Shown here piece after piece: positions 34,289-42,918 of a stretch of DNA of 64,000 bases. Each line of letters starts with the position of its first letter. Position 1 is the stretch's first letter. The notes under the pieces were generated by a model. The model did no database searches and was not told the DNA's origin. It saw only the letters and a program-made list of their open reading frames with translations. The DNA is from Emticicia oligotrophica DSM 17448 (GTDB taxonomy: Bacteria > Bacteroidota > Bacteroidia > Cytophagales > Spirosomataceae): assembly GCF_000263195.1 (NCBI RefSeq), contig NC_018748.1, positions 1,674,001 through 1,738,000 on the forward strand, in the 5' to 3' direction. The position numbers and the translations under genes are program-made.

Positions 34289-37174
34289 TTAAATCAACGC
34301 TTCATACAAAATTTCAGCTGGGTGTTGGGCGATTCTGCCTGTTCCGTCTTTAATCTGGTGGCGACAACTTGTGCCAGGTGCAGCAATAATTACATCTTCT
34401 GCCTGTTTTCTGATAGTCGGAAAAAGCACCAACTCTCCTACTTTCATCGAAACTTCATAATGCTCGGCCTCGTAGCCAAATGAACCCGCCATTCCACAGC
34501 AACCCGATGGAATTAGGTGAACTTCATAATTTGCAGGCAAAGACAAACTTTTCTTAGTAGGCGTAAGTGACGATAGTGCTTTTTGGTGGCAATGTCCGTG
34601 CAGTTTTATTAATCGTTTTTCAGTCGAAAAGGCTTCTTTTTTGATATTTCTTCGGTCGATTTCTCGGGCAAACCATTCATCAAATTGAAAAGTGTTTTTA
34701 GCGATTTTTTCGGCAGCATCTCTTAAATCTTGCGGAACAAGTTCCAGATATTCATCTCTCAAAGTCAAAATTGCCGATGGTTCTATTCCAATAATTGGCG
34801 TATTTTCCGACACAATATTTTTTAGCAACTCAACATTTTTGATAGCTATTTTCTGAGCTTCACGCACCATTCCTTTTGATAAATACGTGCGTCCACTTTC
34901 TAAGTGATTTGGTATGATTACCTCATAACCAAGTTTTTGTAATAATAAAATCGCTTTTTTACCTACTTCTACATCATTAAAATCCGTAAATTCATCGCAG
35001 AAGAGATAGACCTTTTTATCGTTTTTTGGGGAAGGTTGCTTGCCAAACCATTCTTTCAGTGTCGTGCTATGCAATAACGGCATTGTACGGTCAGGATGAA
35101 AACCTACCATTCGGTTGGCGATTCGGCGAGTGGCTTCGGTTTTGAAAATGAAATTATACGCCCACGGAGCAATCGAGGCCAGTTTCATTTGCTTGGTAAA
35201 AGTACCAATGAGTTTAGAGCGGAACGGAACGCCTTTCGTATCATACGTTTTCTGCAAAAACTCTGCTTTCATCTTGCCCACATCCACACTCGAAGGGCAT
35301 TCTGATTTGCAACCTTTGCACGACAAACACAAATCAAGCACTTCTTTTACACTTTCCTGCGTAATAGACTGCTCATTGGTGTAATATTGCCTCAAAACAT
35401 TAGCTCTGGCACGAGTCGTATCTTTTTCACTGCGAGTGGCCATATAACTTGGGCACATGGTTCCGCCCGTAATTTCAGTTTTTCGACAATCGCCCGAACC
35501 GCTACATTTTTCGGCAAGGCGTAGAATACTTTCTTGTTTCGAGAAATCAAAAATGGTTTGATGTTTTGGCGTTGGTTGGTCGGCCTCGTAACGCAAAAAC
35601 TCATTCATTGGCGGAGAATCTATGATTTTGCCTTGATTGAAAATGCCTTTTTCGTCAAACATTTGCTTTACTTCTCTGAAAAGTGCGTAGTTTTTTTCAC
35701 CCATCATAAACGGAATAAATTCTCCACGCAAACGCCCATCACCATGCTCGCCCGAAAGTGAACCGCCATATTTTTTCACCAAAACAGCCGTTTCGGCTAA
35801 AATTGTTCGAAAAAGCTGTCGCCCCTCAGAAGTTTTCAGATTCACCATTGGTTCTACGTGCAACTCACCCGCCCCTGCGTGGGCATACATTGAATATTGC
35901 ACATTGAGTTTTTTCAGTAAAACCTCCAAATCTTCGATGTAGGCTGGTAAATCTTGTGGGTCAACGGCACAATCTTCAATTAAGTTTACACACTGAGTAT
36001 CACCTTCGAGGTTTCGGAGTAAGCCTAAGCCACCTTTTCGTACTTCCCAAGCCTTTTTGGAGTCATCACCGAGCAAAATTGGGTGAGCGTAGCCCAAATT
36101 CTTTTCTTTGAGAGCTTTTATTAAGTTTTCGGCTTTTTGCAGTAGGCCTTCTTTAGTTTCATCAAAAAATTCAACCATCAAAATGGCTTTAGGCTCGCCT
36201 TCGATGAAAAATCTGTTTTTAGCCTGTTCGATATTGGTTTTGGTAAATTCTAAGATAAAATCATCGACCAACTCAGAGGCTGAACAATTGTGTTCAAGAG
36301 CCACTAAATTGACCAAAAGCGATTCGTTGAGCGTATGCGTATGCACAGCTACCATACCTACTTCTTTCGGTGGAAGGTCGAAAAGTTTCAGTTTTGCTTC
36401 AGTAACAAAGCAAAGCGTACCTTCTGAACCTGCAATTAGTTTGGATAAATTCAGTTGCTCAACATTTAGTAAGGCATCCAAAGCATAGCCTGTATTTCGG
36501 CGTTTTACGTTGGCTTTCGGGAAGCCTTGTTTTATGGCTGTTTGATTTTCAGGATTGTTGATGAGTTTATCAAGACTTTGATAAATTTTACCTTCAAGGG
36601 TTTCTAATTTACATTTTTCTTGAAAAGATTTTTGGTCTAAATCACCGAAAACAACCTCGCTACCATCTGATAATAAAGCTTTTACCTCCAAAAGATTATC
36701 ACGGGTTGCTCCCCAAATAATTGAGTGAAGTCCGCACGAATTATTGCCAATCATGCCTCCAATCATGGCTCGGCTCGATGTCGAGGTTTCGGGACCAAAC
36801 ATTAGTCCGAAGGGTTTCAGATAAGCGTTGAGGTCGTCACGAATGACACCTGGCTGCACTCTTACCCATTTTTCGGCTTGGTTTACTTCGAGGATATTGA
36901 TGAAGTTTTTTGAAATATCAACCACCAGCCCATTTCCGACCACCTGCCCAGCCAGAGAAGTACCCGCAGCACGGGGAATAAGTGTAATTTGCTCATTATC
37001 AGCAAATTTGATGAGTTTTTTTATATCATTTACAGTCTTGGGAATGGCCACAGCCAAGGGTTCTTCTTGATAAACCGAGGCATCGGTCGAATAGACTTTC
37101 TTTAGGGCTTTGTGGGTAGTGGTATTTTTGAAGTAGAGTTCGCCTTCAAATTCGCTCTGCAACGCATCAAACAT
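34289..37174 (-). CDS. FAD-linked oxidase fused to Fe-S and CCG domains (D-lactate dehydrogenase-like)
   Basis: A 961-residue cytosolic fusion protein. The N-terminal FAD-binding_4 domain (about 50-200) has LIPRAAGTSLAGQVVGNGLVVD; FAD-oxidase_C follows with GSLSGEHGDGRLRGEF at about 470. Next is an Fe-S region with CSGSGDC and CLSCKGCKSECP. The C-terminal CCG domain has HGHCHQKAL and GCCGMAGSFGYE. This arrangement is known in YdiJ-like and D-2-hydroxyacid (D-lactate or glycolate) dehydrogenases that feed the quinone pool. The exact substrate is not readable. Monocistronic; two direct repeats lie upstream. Confidence 0.88.
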   Translation of the reverse strand: MFDALQSEFEGELYFKNTTTHKALKKVYSTDASVYQEEPLAVAIPKTVNDIKKLIKFADNEQITLIPRAAGTSLAGQVVGNGLVVDISKNFINILEVNQAEKWVRVQPGVIRDDLNAYLKPFGLMFGPETSTSSRAMIGGMIGNNSCGLHSIIWGATRDNLLEVKALLSDGSEVVFGDLDQKSFQEKCKLETLEGKIYQSLDKLINNPENQTAIKQGFPKANVKRRNTGYALDALLNVEQLNLSKLIAGSEGTLCFVTEAKLKLFDLPPKEVGMVAVHTHTLNESLLVNLVALEHNCSASELVDDFILEFTKTNIEQAKNRFFIEGEPKAILMVEFFDETKEGLLQKAENLIKALKEKNLGYAHPILLGDDSKKAWEVRKGGLGLLRNLEGDTQCVNLIEDCAVDPQDLPAYIEDLEVLLKKLNVQYSMYAHAGAGELHVEPMVNLKTSEGRQLFRTILAETAVLVKKYGGSLSGEHGDGRLRGEFIPFMMGEKNYALFREVKQMFDEKGIFNQGKIIDSPPMNEFLRYEADQPTPKHQTIFDFSKQESILRLAEKCSGSGDCRKTEITGGTMCPSYMATRSEKDTTRARANVLRQYYTNEQSITQESVKEVLDLCLSCKGCKSECPSSVDVGKMKAEFLQKTYDTKGVPFRSKLIGTFTKQMKLASIAPWAYNFIFKTEATRRIANRMVGFHPDRTMPLLHSTTLKEWFGKQPSPKNDKKVYLFCDEFTDFNDVEVGKKAILLLQKLGYEVIIPNHLESGRTYLSKGMVREAQKIAIKNVELLKNIVSENTPIIGIEPSAILTLRDEYLELVPQDLRDAAEKIAKNTFQFDEWFAREIDRRNIKKEAFSTEKRLIKLHGHCHQKALSSLTPTKKSLSLPANYEVHLIPSGCCGMAGSFGYEAEHYEVSMKVGELVLFPTIRKQAEDVIIAAPGTSCRHQIKDGTGRIAQHPAEILYEALI

Positions 37175-37206
37175 ATAATCAGTATTTTTTACCCCAAAAT
37201 TGGGGA

Positions 37207-37251
37207 AGAAAAAGTAGATTTGCTATGAATTGAGGGAGAAAAAAGTAGATT
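37207..37251. repeat. Pair of direct repeats upstream of the FAD oxidase gene
   Basis: AGAAAAAGTAGATT at 37207-37220 recurs as AGAAAAAAGTAGATT at 37237-37251, 30 bases apart, next to a CCCCAAAATTGGGG palindrome (37192-37205). It lies 33-77 bases before the oxidase start codon and may be an operator. Evidence is positional only. Confidence 0.4.
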
Positions 37252-37290
37252 AGTTTTGACACCTGATTTTGCGTTAGAAACTATAATAAA

Positions 37291-37306
37291 TTAGTATATT
37301 CACTAA
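37291..37306 (+). promoter_or_regulatory. Possible operator of the HTH gene
   Basis: Inverted repeat TTAGT-N6-ACTAA, 25 bases before the start codon of the XRE-type regulator. HTH genes of this kind often bind such a site to control themselves. Inference only. Confidence 0.3.
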
Positions 37307-37330
37307 AATAATTTAATTTGTTAATATGAA

Positions 37331-37630
37331 ATGGCATTATTAGATAACCTATTAGCAGAAATAACACCCGAAGAGCAAGCTCGTACCGACCGTAAAATGC
37401 GTATTGCTTCAATTATTGCCGATACACTTGTAGAAAAGGGTATGGCAAAGAAAGATTTTGCCCAAAAAGTAGGTAGAAAACCTTCTGAAATAACAAAGTG
37501 GTTGAGCGGTAGGCATAATTTTACGCTTGATACCCTCACCGATATTGAGCAAGTCCTAAAAATCAAATTAATAACAGATAAACGTAAGGCAGCAGCACAA
37601 AAACAGGTTTTGGGTGGCTTGAGGGCGTAA
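37331..37630 (+). CDS. XRE-family helix-turn-helix regulator (orphan, HigA-like)
   Basis: A 99-residue protein with an HTH of the Cro/C1 type at about residues 39-82: MAKKDFAQKVGRKPSEITKWLSGRHNFTLDTLTDIEQVL. The basic C-terminal tail and length resemble antitoxins of HigBA type, but no toxin gene lies before or after it: upstream is the divergent FAD oxidase, downstream is a tRNA. It may be an orphan regulator or a solitary antitoxin remnant. Confidence 0.75.
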   Translation: MALLDNLLAEITPEEQARTDRKMRIASIIADTLVEKGMAKKDFAQKVGRKPSEITKWLSGRHNFTLDTLTDIEQVLKIKLITDKRKAAAQKQVLGGLRA

Positions 37631-37645
37631 ACGACTAAAAACAAA

Positions 37646-37672
37646 AAAGGAAGACTTATGAGGTCTTCCTTT
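37646..37672 (-). terminator. Terminator of the initiator tRNA gene
   Basis: Perfect 10-bp stem AAAGGAAGAC/GTCTTCCTTT with a 7-nt loop, two bases past the tRNA 3' end, followed on the minus strand by a T tract. It may also end the HTH transcript on the plus strand. Confidence 0.8.
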
Positions 37673-37673
37673 G

Positions 37674-37746
37674 TAGCGGGAACAGGACTCGAACCTGTGA
37701 CCTTTGGGTTATGAGCCCAACGAGCTGCCAACTGCTCCATCCCGCG
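37674..37746 (-). tRNA. Initiator tRNA-Met (CAT anticodon)
   Basis: A 73-nt cloverleaf on the minus strand. The acceptor pairs CGCGGGA with TCCCGCT, leaving position 1 (C) unpaired against T72, as expected of an initiator. The anticodon arm TTGGG-CTCATAA-CCCAA carries the three consecutive G:C pairs next to the loop that mark initiator tRNA. The T arm is ACAGG-TTCGAGT-CCTGT. The CCA end is not encoded. Confidence 0.93.
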
Positions 37747-37768
37747 ATGTTGTTCCGTAATTGGACTG

Positions 37769-37799
37769 CAAAGGTACGAGAAGTTTTCACAATAAAAAA
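37769..37799 (-). promoter_or_regulatory. Candidate promoter of the initiator tRNA
   Basis: On the minus strand TTTT (37799-37796), 19 bases, then TACCTTTG (37776-37769). The -7 element is exact and the -33 box misses TTTG by one base. Transcription would start about 15 bases before the tRNA. Confidence 0.5.
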
Positions 37800-37856
37800 C
37801 TATCTTTGTAAAAATTTTCAAAAAACACGATTTTTTTTCGTCGTGGCTATAAAACA

Positions 37857-38765
37857 ATGATGGAAGATAATATTTCGCCCGACCATAAGGCTGGGTTTAT
37901 AAGCATAGTAGGAAAACCCAATGTCGGAAAATCGACCTTGATGAATATCTTGGTTGGCGAACGCCTTTCGATTATCACCTCGAAGGCCCAAACAACTCGC
38001 CACCGCATCATGGGCATTGTGAATGGTGTGCAAAATGGCACCGATTTTCAATTGGTTTACTCCGATACCCCGGGCATCATCAAGCCAGTTTATGAATTGC
38101 ATAAATCAATGATGCACTTTGTACATGGCTCGCTCGAAGATGCCGATGTGATTTTATTTGTGACTGATATTTTCGAAAAGCATGATGAAGATGATGTAAT
38201 CGAAAAACTCCAACACGCCAATATTCCGATATTGCTGATAATCAACAAGATTGACTTAGCCACGCCTGAGCAAATCGAAGAAAAAATCAATTATTGGAAA
38301 GAAAACTTTAAGGCTTTAGAGATTATTCCAATTTCAGCACTTCAGCAGCAAAACGTTGAGGGACTTTTGCCTAAAATTGTAGATTTACTACCAGTTCATT
38401 ACCCGTACTTCCCGAAAGATGAACTCACTGATAAGCCTGAGCGTTTTTTTGCTGCTGAGATTATCCGTGAAAAAATCTTTACTAACTATACCAAAGAAGT
38501 TCCTTATAGCTGCGAAGTAGTAATTTCTAGTTTCAAGGAAAAAGAGGATATGATTGTGGTGAGTTCTGAGATTTACGTTGAACGCACCACCCAACGTGCC
38601 ATCTTGTTGGGGCATAAAGGAGAACGTATCAAAAAAGTAGGAATTGAGGCTCGCCAAGAAATGGAAAAGTTTTTTGGAAAAAAGATTTTCTTGGAACAGT
38701 ATATCAAAGTTGAGCCAGATTGGCGAAATAAACGTCAGAAATTGGAGCGATTCGGCTATGAATGA
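37857..38765 (+). CDS. era: GTPase Era
   Basis: 302 residues. The G domain has GKPNVGKST (P-loop, 19-27), DTPGI, NKID and SALQ; the C-terminal KH domain has the HKGERIKKVG(I) GxxG-like motif and ends KRQKLERFGYE. Era binds 16S rRNA near its 3' end and assists 30S assembly. The C-terminus is typical and complete. A TATCTTTG box at 37801-37808 lies upstream but no good partner is seen. The DMT transporter gene follows after 78 bases. Confidence 0.96.
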   Translation: MMEDNISPDHKAGFISIVGKPNVGKSTLMNILVGERLSIITSKAQTTRHRIMGIVNGVQNGTDFQLVYSDTPGIIKPVYELHKSMMHFVHGSLEDADVILFVTDIFEKHDEDDVIEKLQHANIPILLIINKIDLATPEQIEEKINYWKENFKALEIIPISALQQQNVEGLLPKIVDLLPVHYPYFPKDELTDKPERFFAAEIIREKIFTNYTKEVPYSCEVVISSFKEKEDMIVVSSEIYVERTTQRAILLGHKGERIKKVGIEARQEMEKFFGKKIFLEQYIKVEPDWRNKRQKLERFGYE

Positions 38766-38843
38766 TATTTCTTTACCACGGAGGCACGAACGGTTCTCGG
38801 TGGCAAATAACGCTTAATAAAAATACATAACTATCAAGAAATC

Positions 38844-39746
38844 ATGTTTTATTTAATATTAAGTATCATATTTTCAGTTTTGCTACTTACAAACTTCCGT
38901 TTGTATCCAAAATATAACATTAGCACTTTTCAGGCAATTGCGTTTAATTACCCAATTTGCTTTCTGACAGGGCTGGCTTTAATGCCCAAGGAGCAAAGTT
39001 TTGAATTAAATTTTGCCGAAAACTGGACATTCTACGCTTTGATACTGGGCGTTGGTTTTATCATAACATTCTTATTATCAGGCTATTCCACTCAACGAAT
39101 GGGCATGACGGCCACTTCTTTGGCCAATAATATTTCGTTGGTGATTCCTGTACTTTGTAGTTTGCTTATTTTCAAAACGCAAGGGCGTGCCTTTGATGAG
39201 CTCAATTATCTTGGTTTGGCTTTGGCGTTGGGAGCTGTTGCACTCAGTACATTCAAAAAAAGCGATGAAAAAGTTTCGGGCAAAGGCTTCGATTTTCTTT
39301 TGCCAGTGGCCGTTTTTTTGATGTATGGTGTTACGAATACTTCTATTAACTACTTGAATATCAACTTTATCAAATCGGCCGATAGAACTGTTCCTGTAAC
39401 TTTGGTAATGGTTTTAGGGGCAATTATTGCAGGATTAGTAGTTTTGGCCATTCGAGTGATTCGTGGACAAGAAAAAATTGAAATGAGAAATGTTTTGGCC
39501 AGTATCACGCTTGGTGTACCTAATTTTCTTTCGTTTTATTTCTTGATTTTGGCTCTTACGGCCTACGGCAATAGTGGAGCTTTTGTGTATCCGCTTTATA
39601 ATATTGGGGTTATTTTGGTTTCGGCTTTGGTGGCGTTTATTTTCTTCAAGGAAAAGCTAACTACGCTGAATAAAATCGGACTTTTATTGGCTATTTTAGC
39701 CATTGGACTGATTTCTTGGCAAGATATTGCTGGACTTTTTAATTGA
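38844..39746 (+). CDS. EamA/DMT family transporter
   Basis: A 300-residue protein with ten hydrophobic segments in two EamA-like halves (break near residue 150). Each half ends in a helix followed by the short charged segment typical of the family (FKTQGRAFDELNYLGLALALGAVAL; FFKEKLTTLNKIGLLLAILAIGLI). It is a drug/metabolite transporter superfamily member of unknown substrate, between era and der. Confidence 0.82.
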   Translation: MFYLILSIIFSVLLLTNFRLYPKYNISTFQAIAFNYPICFLTGLALMPKEQSFELNFAENWTFYALILGVGFIITFLLSGYSTQRMGMTATSLANNISLVIPVLCSLLIFKTQGRAFDELNYLGLALALGAVALSTFKKSDEKVSGKGFDFLLPVAVFLMYGVTNTSINYLNINFIKSADRTVPVTLVMVLGAIIAGLVVLAIRVIRGQEKIEMRNVLASITLGVPNFLSFYFLILALTAYGNSGAFVYPLYNIGVILVSALVAFIFFKEKLTTLNKIGLLLAILAIGLISWQDIAGLFN

Positions 39747-39836
39747 TTTCTTCCAATAACAGAAACTCAGATACTTTAGAGTCAAATCAACTTACTGATA
39801 ATCAATAGGTTTCTGAGTTTTTTATTCGTATCTTTG

Positions 39837-39935
39837 CACCCCTTTTAGGAGAGTGTCAGGTTTGACTCGTGAAAGTAAACCCTTTGGGCACTTTTGGGGT
39901 TTCCTACTCTTCCTGAATGGTTTTTAATTATTTTT
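39837..39935 (+). ncRNA. Candidate structured leader or small RNA upstream of der
   Basis: A TATCTTTG promoter box at 39829-39836 precedes a compact foldable segment. The outer stem is AGGAGAGT (39847-39854) with ACTCTTCCT (39906-39914). Inside, GGTTT (39859-39863) can pair with AAACC (39877-39881), or AAACCC (39877-39882) with GGGTTT (39897-39902). These two pairings exclude each other. T-rich sequence follows. No ORF of note is present. It does not match the SRP RNA, tmRNA or riboswitch cores I know. Either a regulatory leader of der or an independent small RNA. Confidence 0.4.
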
Positions 39936-40076
39936 TCACAGTTCTTTCGAGACTTTTTATTGAAAGATTTTTATTAAAGCGTTAGCCTACATACACTAAT
40001 TCTTTGGTAAATTAAGCATCGAAAGAATCACTGGATTTACCGCTTTTGAAAGAAAGCGATAATTTTGATTAATGAT

Positions 40077-41387
40077 ATGGCAAACATTGTTGCAATTGTG
40101 GGTCGACCGAATGTCGGCAAATCTACTCTTTTTAACCGCCTGATTGAGAGCCGTGTGGCTATCACCGATAATATGCCGGGCGTAACGCGTGACCGCCACT
40201 ATGGACACGCTGTTTGGACTGAAAAATACTTCACTGTTATTGATACTGGTGGCTACGTAGTTGGCTCAGAAGATACATTTGAAGGAGCTATCCGTGAGCA
40301 AGTTGAGATTGCGATTGATGAATCTTCAGTTGTACTTTTTGTAGTTGACACCATGACTGGTTTGACCGATTTAGACAAAGAATTTGCAAACATTCTTCGT
40401 CGTTCGAAAAAACCTGTTTTTGTAGCAGCTAATAAAGCCGAAACGTTTGAACGCCATCAGACTGCTGCCGAATTTTATGAATTAGGTTTAGGTGATGAGG
40501 TTTTTCCTATTTCGGGTGCTGATGGAAGTGGTACTGGAGAGTTGCTTGATGCAATCGTTGCGAAATTTCCGGATAGTGGCGAAGAAAACCCAAATGAGGG
40601 TATTCCAAGAATTGCCATTTTAGGTCGCCCTAACGTAGGAAAATCTTCATTTTTGAATGCTCTCACTGGAAAAGATAGAAGTATCGTAACTAATATCGCA
40701 GGTACTACTCGTGATGCTATTGATACCCATTACAGACTTTACGGTAAAGACTTTATTTTAACCGATACGGCAGGAATCCGTAAAAAGGCGAAGGTACACG
40801 ATAACATTGAGTTTTACTCAACGCTTCGTTCAATCAAAGCCTTAGAAAATTCTGATATTTGTGTGGTATTGTTAGATGCTTCACAAGGCTTAGAATCTCA
40901 AGATGTGAGTATTATCGCTCACGCACACAATGCAAAAAAAGGTATTGTATTGATGATTAATAAGTGGGATTTGGTGGAGAAAGACTCTAAAACTGCCGAT
41001 AAAATGAAGAAGGAGATTCTTGAAAGATTAGCTCCGATGAATTATATGCCTGTAGTTTTTGCTTCGGTTTTAGAAAAACAACGTATTTTCCAAGTAATCG
41101 AAAAGGTGATGGAGGTTTATGAAAATAAAACCAAGAAAATCACTACTTCGAAGCTTAACGAAACTATGTTGCCGATTATCGAAAACACGCCCCCTCCGAT
41201 GCTGAAAGGTAAGCAAATTAAGATTAAATATTGTGTGCAAGTACCTACACCCTCACCAACGTTTATCTTCTTCTGTAATCTGCCGCAGTATGTGCAAGAC
41301 TCATACGCTCGTTTCTTACAAAATAAACTTCGTGAAAACTTTGGTTTTGAAGGCCTTCCAATTACGGTATTCTTTAGAACTAAGTAA
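40077..41387 (+). CDS. der: GTPase Der (EngA)
   Basis: 436 residues from the ATG at 40077; a TTG four codons earlier is unlikely. It has two tandem G domains: the first P-loop GRPNVGKST at residues 9-17 with DTGG, the second GRPNVGKSS at about 182 with DTAGI and NKWD. The C-terminal KH-like domain ends GFEGLPITVFFR. Der acts in 50S subunit assembly. It is full-length, with a strong terminator after it and a possibly structured leader of about 230 bases in front. Confidence 0.97.
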   Translation: MANIVAIVGRPNVGKSTLFNRLIESRVAITDNMPGVTRDRHYGHAVWTEKYFTVIDTGGYVVGSEDTFEGAIREQVEIAIDESSVVLFVVDTMTGLTDLDKEFANILRRSKKPVFVAANKAETFERHQTAAEFYELGLGDEVFPISGADGSGTGELLDAIVAKFPDSGEENPNEGIPRIAILGRPNVGKSSFLNALTGKDRSIVTNIAGTTRDAIDTHYRLYGKDFILTDTAGIRKKAKVHDNIEFYSTLRSIKALENSDICVVLLDASQGLESQDVSIIAHAHNAKKGIVLMINKWDLVEKDSKTADKMKKEILERLAPMNYMPVVFASVLEKQRIFQVIEKVMEVYENKTKKITTSKLNETMLPIIENTPPPMLKGKQIKIKYCVQVPTPSPTFIFFCNLPQYVQDSYARFLQNKLRENFGFEGLPITVFFRTK

Positions 41388-41443
41388 GATTGGTTAATGA
41401 TTAATGGGAAAAAATTTTTATTAGTGGGAATGGTTCGATTGGA

Positions 41444-41480
41444 TAAAAAAAATCCTCGTTTCGGCGAGGATTTTTTTTGT
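41444..41480. terminator. Bidirectional terminator after der
   Basis: Stem AATCCTCG/CGAGGATT extended by A and T tracts of eight, 6-nt loop. It separates der from the convergent DsbD-alpha-like gene. Confidence 0.9.
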
Positions 41481-41545
41481 ATCAAGCTTCGTTATTTATT
41501 AACCAATAACCAGTTTACCAGTAACTAATACACTGGTAACCAATA

Positions 41546-42007
41546 TCAAATTGTCTTAATATCAAACTTGAATTTATCTTTGTTTGGCACGCACTTACCA
41601 TCTTTAGTTGTACAAGTTTGGCACTCGATTTTTCCTTCGATGATTGGATTTGCCTTCGTAATTTTCACTTTTTGAATAAATTTGGCTTCGTGCTCAAAAT
41701 ACTGCACTTTTCCTCCCCAAATATCATCATATTTTTCTTTGGGTTTTACAGGCATTAATTTCCCAACTACCTGATAACCTTCTGTTTTAGTAAAGTTTAC
41801 CGAAGTTGGTAATGGACCCTCTACTTTGAGTTGAGAAGAATACATATACCAATTATCGTCGATTTTAGCGGTGAAAACTAAATCAATTGTTTCTCCCACT
41901 TTTGCCGATGTTTTTGATGGAGTGAATGTCCACTTTGCTGGTTTGATAATTTGAGCTGAAACCGCAAAAGATGAGGCAATAAATAATAAAACAAGTATTT
42001 TTTTCAT
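41546..42007 (-). CDS. Secreted DsbD N-terminal domain-like protein
   Basis: 153 residues. A signal peptide (1-18, AVSAQ) is followed by an immunoglobulin-like DsbD-alpha domain: WTFTPSKTSAKVGETIDLVFTAKIDDNWYMYSSQ, and a late Cys trio CQTC...GKCVPNK. The membrane and thioredoxin domains of full DsbD are absent and not encoded nearby. It may exchange disulfides with a separate DsbD partner. Moderate confidence in fold; function inferred. Confidence 0.75.
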   Translation of the reverse strand: MKKILVLLFIASSFAVSAQIIKPAKWTFTPSKTSAKVGETIDLVFTAKIDDNWYMYSSQLKVEGPLPTSVNFTKTEGYQVVGKLMPVKPKEKYDDIWGGKVQYFEHEAKFIQKVKITKANPIIEGKIECQTCTTKDGKCVPNKDKFKFDIKTI

Positions 42008-42035
42008 TTTTAGAATATAAATTAATTATAAGATT

Positions 42036-42055
42036 GGCGAGGTTCGAACCTTGCC
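42036..42055. repeat. Short intergenic palindrome
   Basis: GGCGAGGTTCGAACCTTGCC is a near-perfect 20-bp palindrome (one G-T wobble) in the 61-base gap between two minus-strand genes. It could be an interspersed repeat or a weak hairpin; there is no T-run. Confidence 0.5.
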
Positions 42056-42068
42056 GACCTTGATGAAA

Positions 42069-42827
42069 CTACAAAATTACTTCAATATTTTCTTCTTCTA
42101 TTAACGCACAATTATTCATTTTCATATATAGTTGCGTTAAAACTACAACATCGGCGGCACAATATCGTTCGATTTTTGCCCTATCTTTTTCTACGTGATA
42201 AACGTGGTTTACTTGGTCGCCACTAATTTCGTTCTTACTACTCGGAATATTAAAAATGGCGGCCAATAAATCGAGTCCCGTAAAGTGCTTATAATCACCA
42301 AACTTCCAAAGGTCAAGTGTATCTAAATGGTTAATTTCCCAAGGCTTTTTACCCGATATCTGCAAAACTCTCGGCAGTATAATGCCATTAACCAACATTC
42401 TTCGACAAATATACGCAAAATCAAACTCTCGGCCATTGTGTGCACAAAGCATCAGATTATTGCCTGCTTTATGTTTTTCGAGAATTTTCTTGAATGATAA
42501 TAATACATCAACTTCATCATCGCCGCCAATCATTTTTACTCGAAGTGAAGGCTTATTTTCATCATCAAAAACTATACCTCCTACGCCAATGCATAAGATT
42601 TTGCCAAATTCGGAATAAATTCCAGCCTTTTTTAAGTAAAAGTCAGCGTCAGAAAGGTTTTCTTCATTATTGAGAAACACGGCTTTTTTGAGCCATAATT
42701 TCTGTAAACGTTCATTGAGCATTTCAAAATCAGGCACTTGCGAAACCGTTTCGATATCAATAAACAAAACATTTTTTAGGTGCTTGACAAACACGTCGTC
42801 AATCACAGCAGTTGGTGTTTTAGCCAT
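42069..42827 (-). CDS. 3'-5' exonuclease (PolB-like DEDDy family)
   Basis: 252 residues. The RNase H-like exonuclease motifs are present: FIDIETV (D and E of motif I), AHNGREFDFAYICRRM (motif II Asp) and RYCAADVVVLTQLY (motif III Asp). The pattern fits the predicted PolB-type exonuclease family found as stand-alone proteins in Bacteroidota. It is probably a DNA repair or proofreading-type nuclease. The gene is followed by the DsbD-like gene without a clear terminator. Confidence 0.82.
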   Translation of the reverse strand: MAKTPTAVIDDVFVKHLKNVLFIDIETVSQVPDFEMLNERLQKLWLKKAVFLNNEENLSDADFYLKKAGIYSEFGKILCIGVGGIVFDDENKPSLRVKMIGGDDEVDVLLSFKKILEKHKAGNNLMLCAHNGREFDFAYICRRMLVNGIILPRVLQISGKKPWEINHLDTLDLWKFGDYKHFTGLDLLAAIFNIPSSKNEISGDQVNHVYHVEKDRAKIERYCAADVVVLTQLYMKMNNCALIEEENIEVIL

Positions 42828-42875
42828 GTGTTTAATTTTTATATTTCAGCAAAAGTTATAAGCAATGTGGGGCGA

Positions 42876-42903
42876 ACCGAGCAACAGCAAAATCTTGTTC
42901 GGT
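42876..42903. terminator. Weak hairpin left of the IS element
   Basis: ACCGAGCAA (42876-42884) pairs with TTGTTCGGT (42895-42903), one G-T pair, no T-run. Before the IS arrived this would have been the hairpin after the PlsC-type gene. Confidence 0.35.
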
Positions 42904-42918
42904 GTTGAATCTTACATT

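Noticed and set aside
37321-37857. 178-residue minus-strand frame across the tRNA and HTH gene
   Set aside because: It reads through the antisense of the HTH gene and through the initiator tRNA; no protein signal.
39837-39935. SRP RNA or 6S RNA before der
   Set aside because: The conserved GGAAGGAAGCAGCC-type apical motif of SRP RNA is absent and the segment is too short for 6S RNA; kept only as an unnamed candidate.
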